From Excoecaria cochinchinensis (lineage: Eukaryota; Streptophyta; Magnoliopsida; Malpighiales; Euphorbiaceae): DNA of 64,000 bases. The notes beneath the pieces were generated by a model that worked only from the letters and a program-made list of their open reading frames with translations, had not been told where the DNA came from and did no database searches. Within the stretch, counting starts at the first letter, position 1. Every line of letters starts with the position of its first letter. The stretch lies in the NCBI GenBank assembly GCA_947683425.1, contig CANTUQ010000109.1:774501-838500 (forward strand), written 5' to 3'. Both the position numbers and the translations under genes were made by a program. Below, piece by piece: positions 49,401 to 60,909 of the stretch.

Positions 49401-49879
49401 AGCTTGGAACACTTTGAATTCGGATACAATGGCTCCTCGAAATCCCTCAAAAGCCTGTAAAATTTCTTTGCTTCACCATTTAGTTCCTCTTCAACTAAAT
49501 CATCATTGCTACTATTGATTATGTCTACATCAAAATCTGGATACATGTCTCTCAAAATCACTTCAATTTCATCCTCACTGTCATCCTTTCCTAAATCATT
49601 ATCACCTTCATCTTCACAATCTGATTCTATTTCACCTAACACTTCCCCATGATGATACCAAAAGGTATAATTTTGAATTATTCCATGGACGCTCAAATGT
49701 GACTCAACCGTCTCACGTGTTCCTAATGTTGTGTTACAACATTTTACACATGGACATCGTATTTCATTTTGTTCTCCTGTTCTTTTAAAAGCATAGTCTA
49801 AAAATTTTTGCACCCCAATCGAATATGTTTCACCAAGCCGATCATCAACAAATTGCATCCACTCCTTGTTGGGTGCCAT
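46428..49879 (-). pseudogene. CACTA-5 TNP2-type transposase, single-base frameshift
   Basis: Starts at 49879 (MAPNKEWMQFVDDRLGE). Residues 1-80 are the transposase-associated domain with CPCVKCC near 42-48. An acidic linker follows, then from about residue 270 the TNP2 domain (FPLKPRLQRLFMS, DGFQPFGNS, YNLPPWLCMKQ, WTINDFPAYG, CPCCNKDTC). The frame breaks in an A8 run at 48248-48255 (+ strand) and continues in the next frame from about 48224: HHNLDVMHIEKNI, then DUF4218 (LKSHDCHVLLQHLLPVA, FPPSFFDVMVHLPIHLA). After an intron and a short exon (EWNKQFIEWFKVK), the last exon (47034-46428) holds DUF4216 (FQCKWFDVYDEI, EPFVLVEQASQVFYA). Apart from the missing base I see no other stop in the main exon. 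A sequencing error in the homopolymer cannot be excluded. Confidence 0.85.
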
Positions 49880-51124
49880 AACCTTATTATTTATATTTTA
49901 ATAGATTAAAAAAACATCAAATCTTAAAATTGCAAGAGAAATTAATTTATTTAACATGAACCCATATTAGTAATCATATATTATTTACTTTAATTTAAGG
50001 TACAAAACAAGCTATTAGAAAACAACATAAAAATTAATTTAATCCAACTAGTACAAATCCGTACCTGCAGCACTTGTCACAAAAGTACTTGTCCTCTGTA
50101 TTCAAAGTCTATGTGGAACTAAAATTTTTCAAACAGCTTGTTATTGGACTCAATTAATTCAAACTACCCAGCCAACGCACAAACAAGCCAAAAAAAAGCT
50201 CAAATCCCCTGATATGAACCATAAAAGAAAGAAAAAATTAGAAATACAAAAAGTGTAGAAAGCAAAATAATTAAGTAGAGTTCAAACTTTCCCTCTTTAA
50301 GAAGCCTATTTCCCTATATAACAATAAAAAAATAGCAAACATGGATAGACCATAGGTAAATATAGATAAAACAGTAATATATGCTCTCAAAGATAGGAAT
50401 GGTACATACTGTGTTTCTAATTTTCTCTACTTTACCCATTATAGTTGGAAAATTCATAACAGTCCAATCCTATTCATGTTAGCCATTCTACATATCATGA
50501 TATAAGAAAAAAATCATTCACTAAAAGATACATTCCTAATTAGGATTTCTAGCTACCCAATGCTGAATTGAGTAAAAGACTGTACTTACAATAACAATTT
50601 CCATTACTAATTTATAGAGAATGATCACTAAAAAAATACTAGATAGAAAAACCAATGATTTTTAAAAGCAAATTTTGCTGACAAGCCATTTATGGGAGTG
50701 CTACTCATAAAGGATAAAGAGAAAGTTAATTAAGATTCTAAAATAAAAGACCTAACAATTTATTAAATTACTAAAAAATAACTGTCAGTTACCTTTGTCA
50801 TCTCAAAACCAAGTAGCTCAATTTACCATTGAATATGAGCACCTTCAGGAACATTAGCTGGCCTAATAAAATGGAATGACTAGAAGAATTGGGAAATTTA
50901 TTTCATGAACATAATAAAGTAAGAATGATGGAAGTAGCTAAAAATATTTTGAAAAACAACCTTTGGAACTTGTCGAATGCATAATCAGAGGGCAAGTGAC
51001 AAGAGCTATCTCTTTAGAAAGCATCAAACGAACACACATTTTCCTAATTCTAATAACTATAAATCATTTAAATATATATACATACATGTGTATGTGTGTG
51101 TAAATATATATATATATATATATG

Positions 51125-51160
<36 letters not shown>

Positions 51161-51163
51161 CAC

Positions 51164-51212
<49 letters not shown>

Positions 51213-53860
51213 CACACACATCTGTGTCTATCAAATAATTAGAATAAAGGGAAATATTTATCATTCCAAGTCCTATACATAAAGGTAGTAAAGAGATAGC
51301 TCTTGTACTAGATTATTAAAAAAATAAAAAAAAATAATTCATAAGAATGACAAAATACATATAAAAACTAATTTATTACAAATATTAATCAATTAAAGAG
51401 ATAGAAAACAAGTCCAAAACCATTAACCATTATTTTAAAAAATAAAAACTATAACAGAGTCCAATTGGCCTAGTTAATCATATTTATTGGTTTAGACTCG
51501 GTTTGGACATATCAGTTTTTTTTATTTATTTTTTGTCTAGTTCTACTTTGAGTAAAGCAGGTGCATTTGCAACATAAATTATGTCCTGGTGAAGAGCAAA
51601 AACTAGAGCACTGGTTTATCAGACACGGAGTCCATAAAAACAGAGTGCATTCTGTGTCTATCAAATAAAGGGAAAGCAAAAACTACAAAGAAAAAAACAC
51701 GTTTATAAGTATATGTTCATTATAAGATGAGGATGGCAACAGCTGATTACATTACTGGAATCGGTCTAACAATATTAATAAATTGAGATTAGATGTTTAA
51801 TATGAAATTTATATGACAGTGAACCTGCAAAATAATTGCCTAAAATCAATTATTTCTCTAATGATGCAAATTATTCAACTGAAATTTACACTTGTCGATT
51901 TTGTTACAAAGAAAAAAAAAAGAATCAATTCTATGATGAGAATAAAAAAATGTATGCAAATTCGGAAAGATTTCTAAAGCATGAGATAAAAAAATTCAAT
52001 ACAGATATTTAAATCAAGAAGACGAATAACTGAAAAAATACAGAGCAAGTAGAAAAATAGAGTGCAAACCTGTATCTCTATAAAATTGGATCGAATTGCA
52101 CAGGTTGATACCCTATATCAACTATGGAGGAGATCTGGACAAACAAAAACTTGGGTAAGAGCATCGAACAGAGGCGAAGTGGAAACAAATTAAAAACGAA
52201 GAATAAGATTGGTTTCTTAGTGCAGTATAGAATATGCATCCCCAACTTGTTAATATTGAACTACCCACACTCATCCCAAACCCATTCATAGTTATTCCTC
52301 AAGACCCTTGCCCATCCTAAAGCCGCTTTAATACCCAAGTAACCATGAATTCAAGTTACAAAAATGAAATTTGATACAAAACAAGTCACAAATCATAATC
52401 TTGTAACTTGGAATTCTTTAAATCAAACAAATATATAACTAAAAGTTTAGACATAAAAAATTTAAACTAAAACTAAGTAAACATGAACTAAACTTAAAGA
52501 TTGCGTATTTAGAATTCAACACTACACATTACACAACAAAACTAAAAGAGTAGTTAATTAAAATTCAATACAGCGTAGCCAGACCAGAAATTCGCAGAAC
52601 AAAAAGCACAATACAGGACCGCCAGACTTAAAATTTACATACTTAATACTCATAAAACACAACCACAAGCTTCAAAATCTTCGCATATATTATTTTTTGG
52701 TTCCCAAAACATTATTTTCAGAGGAAAGAGAAAAAAACTACCATTTTTACATAGTATCATATCTTAGGCATAAATGAAAAATAAATAACGTAAGAAAAAG
52801 GCTAGATATAACCTAGTTTTTAAATTGAGAGACAAGGCGGTTGCATGTCAATTTGTCTGATCGATTCAAGTGCTTCCAACTTCTGAAAGATGATTACCGC
52901 TTCAAAGAAAATATGTTTCAATTGGCAAGAACAGATACACAACTGCCAAAAGTTGCGGTTTTAGATTTATAAAACCAATTTAATTTGGTCAGTTGAAAAG
53001 AAAAAGCAGCAAACAATGCAACTTTCCAAACAGAAAATTGGAAAATTCAAAACCCAGAATTAAAAAGTAAAAATAAAATGCATAACCAATTAGGTTTTCT
53101 ATGCTAATTTTCAATGCCTCAAAATTCAAGACTCGATCAGTACTTTCTTTTTTTTTTTTCTAATTTCGAAACTGTAGCTAACAGCTGTGTAAGGAGGACA
53201 GAGTAGCGATCAAATTCCATGCAATAAAAATTTTGAACTCCACCATTGACCCAACCCCAAAAGAGACAATATAAAATGATGACAAAAAAAACCTTTCTTG
53301 GCCTGAAGCAGATTTATGCCCGTAGATTCGAAACAAACAGAGAATGAAACTCAAGAGGTGGCGTTGATGCTAGCAGTTTTCGCCGGCTGCTGGCGCTGAA
53401 GGGCCTTCACGGTGACGTCTGGGCAGCTACTGCAACGAGTCTCGGTGGATTAGGAAGAGAGAAACTACCAAGGAAGAACCAAAAGTGAATGGAAAAATTC
53501 GAATAAATTACTCATAAAAAATATGAAAATCTAAATAAAAATAAGATCGGTGATGAAGTCGTACCTTATTTGAGCATTGAAGGAAGTTTTTTTAATTGGG
53601 TGATGAAGCTAGAAGAGAATCAGAAGGTTTGAGGATTATTTAATGGTGAAATCAAGAAAAATGAAAAAGAAAATTAGGCAGGAGGAGGATGCAGAGCTCA
53701 CAACATGGAATCTCTGCTGTTGGAGTTCACGATTTAGGGTTTTGCTTTTTTAAGAAATTAGATTTCAACAATTAATTTCTTAGTGTTTGTATGAAGGGGT
53801 ACTTCTAAACGGCAAAAGAAAAAGCGGGATTTGTTCCAGCGCGTTAATCCGCGCATAGCT
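49880..53860. other. 5' non-coding part of CACTA-5
   Basis: About 4 kb between the transposase ATG and the right subterminal array. A less A/T-rich patch at 53330-53460 could be an untranslated first exon on the - strand. The rest looks like a long A/T-rich first intron. No other gene is recognised. Confidence 0.5.
51068..51217. repeat. Compound (TA)n/(CA)n microsatellite
   Basis: Alternating TA and CA/TG dinucleotide runs over about 150 bp, likely hypervariable. The Tyr/Ile/Val/Cys and Thr/His peptides encoded here are repeat artefacts. Confidence 0.95.
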
Positions 53861-56715
53861 TCACAATTAGGGACCGGATGTTTTAGTTTTTGCGACCGTA
53901 AATTTTTTCCTTCACTATTTGTTGGCCCTAAAACGAAACAGCGTGAAGGGGAAAAATTGCGGCCCTATTATTATATATTTAGGGACCGAAAATTTTTACC
54001 TTCATTAATTTTGGTCACTAATACCCCTTTTTCTTGTAGTGTGATTCATGAGTTAAACGAATTATGGAATATTGGAGTCCCAACATATGATGTGTCAAGT
54101 AAACAAAATTTTATTATGAGAGCCGCACTTATGTGGACCATCAATGATTTTCCAGCATATTCCATGATGTTAGGTTGGAGTACTTATGGGAAATATGCTT
54201 GCCCTTATTGCATGGAACATACCCAGTCATTCAGACTAGAGAGTGGTGGAAAGCAAACATGGTTTGACAATCATCGAAAATTTCTTCCTCCAGATCACCC
54301 ATTTAGGAGAAACAGAAGGAATTTCAGAATCGGTCATATTGAAATAATGCCTCCGCCACCAATAATAGATGGGGAACAAATTCTGCAAGAAATTGATCAA
54401 TGGGGTTTAGTGAAAGTTACAGAGTTTGATGCAGATGAGATTAATGGGTTCATTTGTCAGTCTTGTGGTTGGAGAAAGAGAAGCATTTTTTGGGATTTGC
54501 CTTATTGAAAATCACACCTGATTCGACATAATCTTGATGTCTTGCATGTTGAGAAAAATGTGTTCGACAATGTGATTAACACGATTTTAAATGTTGAAGG
54601 GAAAACCAAAGAAAATGCAAAATCACGTTTAGACTTACAAAAATATTGTTGTCGGCCAGAGTTGGCAATGGATCCAATCAGTGAAAAATATCCAAAAGCT
54701 TATTACACATTGGATAAAGAATCGAAAATAGAATTGTTTCATTGGTTGTCAGAACTTAAGTTTCCAGATGGATATGTTTCTAATTTGGGTTGTTGTGTTG
54801 ATATGAGGAAGCTCAAACTATATGGCATGAAAAGTCACGATTGTCATATATTTATGTAGCAATTGATACCTGTTGCCTTTCGTGAGTTACTACCTGGAAA
54901 TGTGTGGCAGGTACTCACGGAGCTGAGCTTATTTTTTAAGGATTTGACATCCAGTACTATCCGTGTTGAGGACATCGAGGCATTGGAATCAAACATCCCC
55001 CTAATTATGTGCAAGTTAGAAAAGATATTTCCTCCGTCCTTTTTCGACTCAATGGAGCATGTATTGATACACTTACCATAGGAAGCAAAGGTTGCTGGAC
55101 CTATACAGTATCGATGGATGTATCCGTTTGAGAGGTAAATATAAAGATAACAATGAATATTATGAAGTGTGAAAATCAAAGTTGAGGCTTTATACATGAA
55201 CTAAATTAATGTTACCCTTTCGTCCTATGCAGGTTTCTCCGATCACTAAAAAAGAAGATTGGCAACAAATCAACAGTTGAGGCTTCCATTTGTAATGCGT
55301 ATTTACTCTCGAAATTATCTAACTTTTTCTCGCATTACTTTGAACCTCACGTCAGTATAAGCCAACGACGACCACCTCGTAATGACGATGGAGGTTGTTA
55401 GGAAAATATGAGCGGAAATTTATCTGTGTTCACTTACCTCGGCCGAGCATGCTCCGAAATTCATGACAGAACATTAACAACAGAGGAGTATGAGGTAGCC
55501 CATAAATATATTCTGCTAAATTGCGAGGAGGTTTCACCATTTTTTAGGTATATAATTCTTATTTTGAATATTAAGTTGCAATATATGCAAGGATACATGC
55601 TGAAACTAATATTTTTTTTTTACAATAATGTAATGTAGTATATATTGCAATAACTTACGTGAGAAGTATCCTGATCTGACACCAAGTCAAATTGATGCAA
55701 ACATAGATCACTATTTCGCAGACTGGTTCGAACTCTATGTAAGGCCTACACAATTTCCATTTATAACTCAAAAATATAAGTTAACATTGGATTGCTGATA
55801 ACGTTGCCATGATTTCTTTTTTGTATTAAGGTCCGTTACAATGGAATTGACAATGAATATCTCCGCAGTTTGTCACAAAGACCATTAAGGACAGCGAAGT
55901 GTTATTCTATCTATTTCGTCAATGGATATAAATTTCACACAAAAAGTCATGCTTCTGGGAGATGATCAGTGAATAGCGGAGTTTGTGTTAAAGGCTCCAA
56001 CTCATGTGATAATGTTGGTGAATATTATGGATGGATTGAGGAGATCCTGGAGTTGGAGTACCCTTCGTTACCAATAAAACGGAAAGTATTATTCAAGTGT
56101 CATTGGTTTGATCCCACTATAGACATTGGTCTTAAGATACACAACAAATATAGAATGGTTGATGTAAATCATCACCGTCGTTTCAATAGATATGAGCCAT
56201 TCATCCTAGCAATGCAAGCAACTCAAGTGTATTATGCAAGATATCCTTCTTTAAAAGTAGATAGATCTCGTTGGTTAGCTGTGTTTTCAGTAAAACCAAG
56301 AGACTTTATTGTGACTCCACATATTAGCGATGGGACTGCTACTATAAATGCTAATGCATTTCAAGTTGATGAAGTTACAATGCATGATATAACAGTGGAT
56401 ACTGGTAACGATGACGATATTGACTTGCGTGATCCTTCGGGAGTTGTCATTGAACTTAATAATGTTCATGAGGTGGATCCAGTACTTGAAGTGGATGATG
56501 ATGAAGAAGAATTTGTTGACTATGATAGCAATGAGGAAGATGATGAGGAATTTCAAAATTCATCAGATAGTTGCTAAGTGATTATATGTAATTTTTATAG
56601 TATCGTGTGTTAAATAGTAAAAATTTTAATTTATATATATGAGTTGGTGATTAGGATTGCCATTTTATATTATAAATGTTAAACACATACATGTATACTT
56701 TACCATTTTGCAGGT

Positions 56716-57297
56716 ATGGGTCGTGGCAGAGGAAGAGGATTTACAGGTCGGGGTCGACGGGGAGGAGGACATGGCGAGGATTTAATAACTCCACCCTTTG
56801 GAGACATGCCACATATCCCGGGAGACCCTTCATCTGGGAATGCACCTTCGCCTCCTATTTCCTCTATGCCATCTGCACCTACTCCTTCTCCACACACAGC
56901 CCACAGCAGTACATCGACCACATGTGAGGTTTCGACTGAAAATAATAATCGATTGGACGTTACGGTGAACCAGGCGGGCTTGTGAGTATTTGCGATTGCA
57001 AATTGAGATTAAGTGATAAGCATGTTTAACCACATTTCTTTTATATTGTTTACTTTGCAGGCTAGAACCTTCCTCACAATGCTCCAAGACTATAACCAGC
57101 ATCTTCCACCAGCGAATTGACATTAATGGAGTTAGTTGGAAGGAGGTTTCTAGAGAAATTAAGGAGTTCTATTGGGGGGAATTTAAGGTACATCTTTATT
57201 TTTATTTCAACATGCAATGAAACTTTTTCATTTCAAATTTCATATTTCAAATTAATTGGATTATTGTATGATCATATTGACTAATGAATCTCTTGTA

Positions 57298-57351
<54 letters not shown>

Positions 57352-58974
57352 AAGGTGCCAGTGGGATGATGCTGTAAATGCTCTTGTTAGGGCAGGTTGG
57401 GAAACAAAAGCTGCTCAGAGGTATAAAGATTACGTGTATAATGTAAAGAACGCGAAGCAGAAGCCGAAGGACTTTCTAGAAGCAGCATGGGTTAGGTGGC
57501 ATGAGATTTTCAATCTTCCTCTACGCATCCAGGTTTCCAATCAGAAAAAGGTAAATCGTTATGGAGGGTTTGAAGACAAGGCACCAGGATCTTACATGGG
57601 TGGCACCATATCTATTGGTGATCAGCATATCTCACGATTGGTAAGTACTTTAATAATAACAGAAATTACTTTTATACTAGTGATTCTATATTATCATAAT
57701 GTTCGCATAATGATTTGTTCAAATCAATACCTTTCAAACAGTAAGCATTTTTACTTAGGATTATATAGAGCCACTCATTTATTGAATTGGACATATATAT
57801 ATATATGCAAATTGTTTGATATTATTTGATTGATATATGTATTGGAGGATGGGAATTTTGTGTTGGAGTTTGTTGAGTAAATTTGTGATTTTATGAAGTG
57901 TAAAATGCATTTTTATATACAAGAGGATGTCAATAATATAGGGGAGGTTCTGTCAAATTTTTCATTGATTTGTTAGAACCAGTCAATATTGAATTGGAAA
58001 TATAAGCGAACTGTTTGATATTATTTGATTGCTATATGTATTAGCGAATGGGAATATTGTGTTGGAGTTTGTTCAGGACATTGGAGTAAATTTGTGATTT
58101 TATGAAGTGTAAATTGCATTTTTATTTAAAGGAGGATGTCAATAATATAGGGGAGTTTCTGTCAAAATTTTCATTTATTTTTAGGATTTTTTTCATTCGA
58201 ACATTACATTTAAATAGCATTAATATGAAAAATAATGCAAAAATTTATTTTCGGTCATCTTCTTCTTTTCCAATAACTATTTTCTACTGCGTGTGATAGG
58301 AGAAGGAGTTGGGCCGCCGACCTACAATTCCCGAGGCTTATTTGCACACACATACTATAAATCATAATGGGAAGACTTATGTGGCGGACCGTAGCAGGGA
58401 GGTGCATATAAGTAATATGTACTTTAAATGTTGATAATATTTTCTGATATTCAAATGCCTAATTGTTGTAAAACATGATTTGTACTTATATTTACATTTA
58501 TAAAACATTGGTGTCATTTAACAGGAGAGGTGTGAGCAACTCCGATCTGAAAGATCGCAAGAGGAGTCGTCTGTCGATGAGTCGGAGTTGTTCATGGAGG
58601 CCGCACGTCGCAATAAAAGGAAAACCATTTATGGTCTTGGCTCTTATGTGCCTCCCGGTCTTTATTCATCCGGACCATCTTCTGCTGCTGGTCCAAGCAC
58701 TGCCTGTCATTCTGCTGGACCCTGCTTGACGAAGCAAGATGTCGAGGAGATTGTTGCACGAACTATTCGCTCGTTGCTTCCTCACTTGCCATCCCAGCCA
58801 CCAAGTCCGATACCCCCACTACATCACCTGCACCACATGATCAGGATGCCGGCCCTTCATTTCCGCCCGGTTCTCACCCGCCTGATGATTCTCATTTTGG
58901 TAGTGGCGGCCCTGCTTGACAGTGTTTCTCCATATTTATTCTTGTTTATATTATTACTAGTACATTTTACTTGA
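56716..58974 (+). CDS. CACTA-4 second gene (Transposase_24-type), open
   Basis: Five exons with GT-AG introns: 56716-56981, 57061-57187, 57350-57640, 58300-58401 and 58525-58974. They total 1236 bp, 411 codons plus TGA, with no internal stop. The N-terminus is Gly/Arg-rich (MGRGRGRGFTGRGRRGG), then Pro/Ser-rich. The middle carries ISWKEV-like DINGVSWKEVSREI, KDFLEAAWVRWHEIF and KAPGSYMGG. The fourth exon reads GRRPTIPEAYLHTHT, typical of Transposase_24 proteins of plant En/Spm elements; it is presumed to bind subterminal repeats. The last about 55 residues are odd: the open frame becomes hydrophobic, while the neighbouring frame reads a Pro/Ser/Asp-rich tail ending near 58920. A small indel around 58800 probably altered the C-terminus. 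Confidence 0.75.
57298..57348. repeat. (TA)n run in intron 2 of the CACTA-4 second gene
   Basis: About 50 bp of almost pure TA, directly abutting the splice acceptor at 57348-57349. Length variation here could affect splicing. Confidence 0.85.
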
Positions 58975-59184
58975 ATATTTTATATTATGTCGCACAACAA
59001 ATTTATTATTTTTTTTATTTACGTTTTTTTATTACTTATATACTATATACGTACCTACGACCAGTAATTATATGTATTTTGGATTACATCTGCATAAATT
59101 TAATTATATTTTATATTTATATTCACATTTATTTATTTTAGTTTATATTGGTATAAAAATATTTAAAAAAATAATATTTAATAA

Positions 59185-59567
59185 ATAGCGACGGATTTGC
59201 GATGGAAATATCCGTCGCTGATAGTTATTTGCGACTGTAAATTTTAGTCGCTAAATTTTAGCGACTGAAAAATTGGTGATTGATTGTCGCAAAACAATTA
59301 GCTACTACATTTAGCGACGGAATAATAGTCGCTAAATAATTGAGGCGACTAAACCTATTTCTCTATTAGCGACTACAATTTTCACATTTAGCGACTAAAA
59401 AAACAGTCGCAAAAAATAGCGACGGTAATTCTGTTTAGTCGCTAAGTCCCTGCGACGGCCTTATTTGCGACTGATAGTCGTCCATTCGCTATTTATAATT
59501 AGTGACGAAAATATCAATATTGGCGACGGTTTTGTCCGTCGCTAATAGCTGTTTTTTTTTTGTAGTG
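59185..59567. repeat. CACTA-4 right subterminal repeats and terminus
   Basis: Dense GCGACTG, GTCGCTAA and GCGACGG motifs leading to the inverted terminus ...TTTTTTGTAGTG at 59567. Motif content matches the left array and that of CACTA-6. Confidence 0.85.
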
Positions 59568-59570
59568 CTC

Positions 59571-60909
59571 CCTCCTCCCCCCAGCCACTCGTGCCATGCC
59601 GCAGGTTGCCCCCTATATACCCTGGCTTCACCCCTCCCTCGCGTGCGCTGCTGCCTCCCCTTCCCTTTCGTGCATGCTGCTGCCTTGGTCCCCTTCCCCT
59701 GCTTTGTTGGATGTCGCTGCCCCTACCTCCTCACTGTTCTCCTCCCTCTGTCACGTGCCAGATCCGCCGCCTTCTGATTCTATCACACTTTAGATCTGCA
59801 GATTGGGTAAGCACTGGGTTTATAAAGCTTATTGTGCGCGTGGATAATTCTAACATGTTATGTTTTCTGTTTTAAATCTGTTCCATTTGTTTATTGAAAG
59901 CATTTGAAATAAAATCAAAATAGGAGAAAGAAAAAGACTATATTTTTTATAATTGCGATTATTTGTTTCAAGTTTTCTGATATTTTTCTTTATGCTACTA
60001 CATGGGATTTTGGATTATTTGGTTTGTACAGCTCTTGCTAATGTGCTGATATCTTTTTGTTGTGGGGTTTTTTTGCTATTTCTTGACAAGAATGTTGTAT
60101 CAATTAGTTAGGTTATATTATTTTGTTGGTTTACTGGGATGACTGAATTTTGTTAAAAGTGATATTGTGATTCTTAAATTAATAATAAAATTTGATGTTA
60201 GATTATAAATAAAATCTAAAAGCAAAAGCCTTGCCCCATGCAATCTCACAAGTCTAACAAGTCACAGATCAATGTTTTCATTGAAGTAAAATTTTGGCTT
60301 AAATTGGTTGTGTTTGTTTTTCATATCTAAAATTGGAACTGCACTTTTTTCCTTCAAGCAATGGCTCTAGTGACTTTGATTGTTTTGATTATGTTGAAAA
60401 TTCTATAAGCAATTCCATATATAATTCGCTTTTTTGATTCTTATTTGTAGTTTGTGATACTATATTTTGCTTTAATTCCTTATGCCTGATTGCTATTTAG
60501 AAATTAATTGAGAGATTTGTGACATAGTTGCTTTGTTGACTCAAAACTATTTTCATGTTCTACTGTGATTAGATGTTGTAAATGGTTAAGTACTGAATAA
60601 TTCTTTAGGCTTTGTATAATATGTTGTTTACTTTTTACGAATTTTGTATAATATGTTTTTAATTACTTGTGTTCAGCTTTATATTTAGAGTTTCTTTTAC
60701 TAAGCATTTCACTTTTTCTATTATATTTGTCTTCATCCAGCTTAAAAAATGAGTTGAGCATTTTGTGATGAATGTCAGATTTATGTTGTGCATCGGTAAG
60801 TAGTGGTGTTGTTTATTTTAGATATTCAGTAGGTCTAAAGGTAACAACTTTCATTTTGCTCGGGTATTTTGGGTGGTGTTTATAGATTCCCAATTCATGA
60901 ATTAGTTAT
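59571..60909 (+). mobile_element. CACTA-3, right segment
   Basis: After the CTC duplication the C/T-rich leader of CACTA-3 resumes (59571-59790, with GTGCCAGATCC like CACTA-2), followed by a plausible splice donor GATTGG|GTAAGC near 59806 and A/T-rich intron-like DNA. No transposase gene of CACTA-3 is seen before CACTA-6 begins. Where CACTA-3 ends is unknown. Confidence 0.55.

Larger units (their letters stand above)
31716..54041 (-). mobile_element. CACTA-5, near-complete CACTA element
   Basis: Ends CACTATAAGAAAAA (31716) and, inverted, CACTACAAGAAAAA (ending 54041), with the target duplication TGA (31713-31715 and 54042-54044). Subterminal arrays use a different motif set from CACTA-4: GGACC, CGGTCCCTAAAA, GGTCGCTAAAA (31740-32108, 41550-41900, 53865-54020). 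Without the LTR element it would be about 12.9 kb. Both genes are on the - strand: the TNP2-type transposase (49879-46428) upstream of the second gene (46324-43953). The promoter end is therefore at 54041. Confidence 0.93.
30546..56577 (+). pseudogene. CACTA-4 TNP2-type transposase, broken and split by CACTA-5
   Basis: First part 30546-31712: transposase-associated domain with CPCKNC at residues 48-53, then, after a stop at 31057 and a deletion around 31252, the start of the TNP2 domain (YYFPLIPRLQRLY, DGFQPFGQ, YNLPPWMCMKE, PGPKNP). CACTA-5 interrupts it at 31713-31715. Second part from 54045: HELNELWNIGVPTYD, WTINDFPAYS, CPYCMEH, IRHNLDVLHVEKNV; DUF4218 region (MKSHDCHIFM, FPPSFFDSMEH, YRWMYPFER); and DUF4216 region in the last exon (LFKCHWFD, EPFILAMQATQVYYA) with an acidic tail. 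Further stops: 31251 TGA, 54506 TGA, 54857 TAG, 55079 TAG, 55399 TAG, 55963 TGA. Introns have GT-AG borders, for example 55135-55232. Family certain, function lost. Confidence 0.9.
28131..59567 (+). mobile_element. CACTA-4, CACTA element with two transposition genes
   Basis: Left end CACTAAAAAAAAA (28131) and right end, inverted, CACTACAAAAAAAA (ends 59567), with the target duplication CTC (28128-28130 and 59568-59570). Subterminal arrays of GCGACT, GTCGCTA and GCGACGG fill 28155-28500 and 59185-59550. It spans 31.4 kb, but without the nested CACTA-5 it would be about 9.1 kb. It carries, on the + strand, a TNP2-type transposase pseudogene (30546-56577) and an open second gene (56716-58974). 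It sits in the GC-rich leader of CACTA-3, which continues in register on both sides. Confidence 0.92.

Noticed and set aside
51064..51282. Open frames of Tyr-Ile/Val-Cys and Thr-His repeats
   Set aside because: Translation of a compound TA/CA microsatellite.
53831..54043. N-terminal extension of the frame leading into HELNELWNIG
   Set aside because: This part lies inside CACTA-5's right terminus and is not continuous with the transposase gene of CACTA-4. The true upstream part is at 30546-31712.
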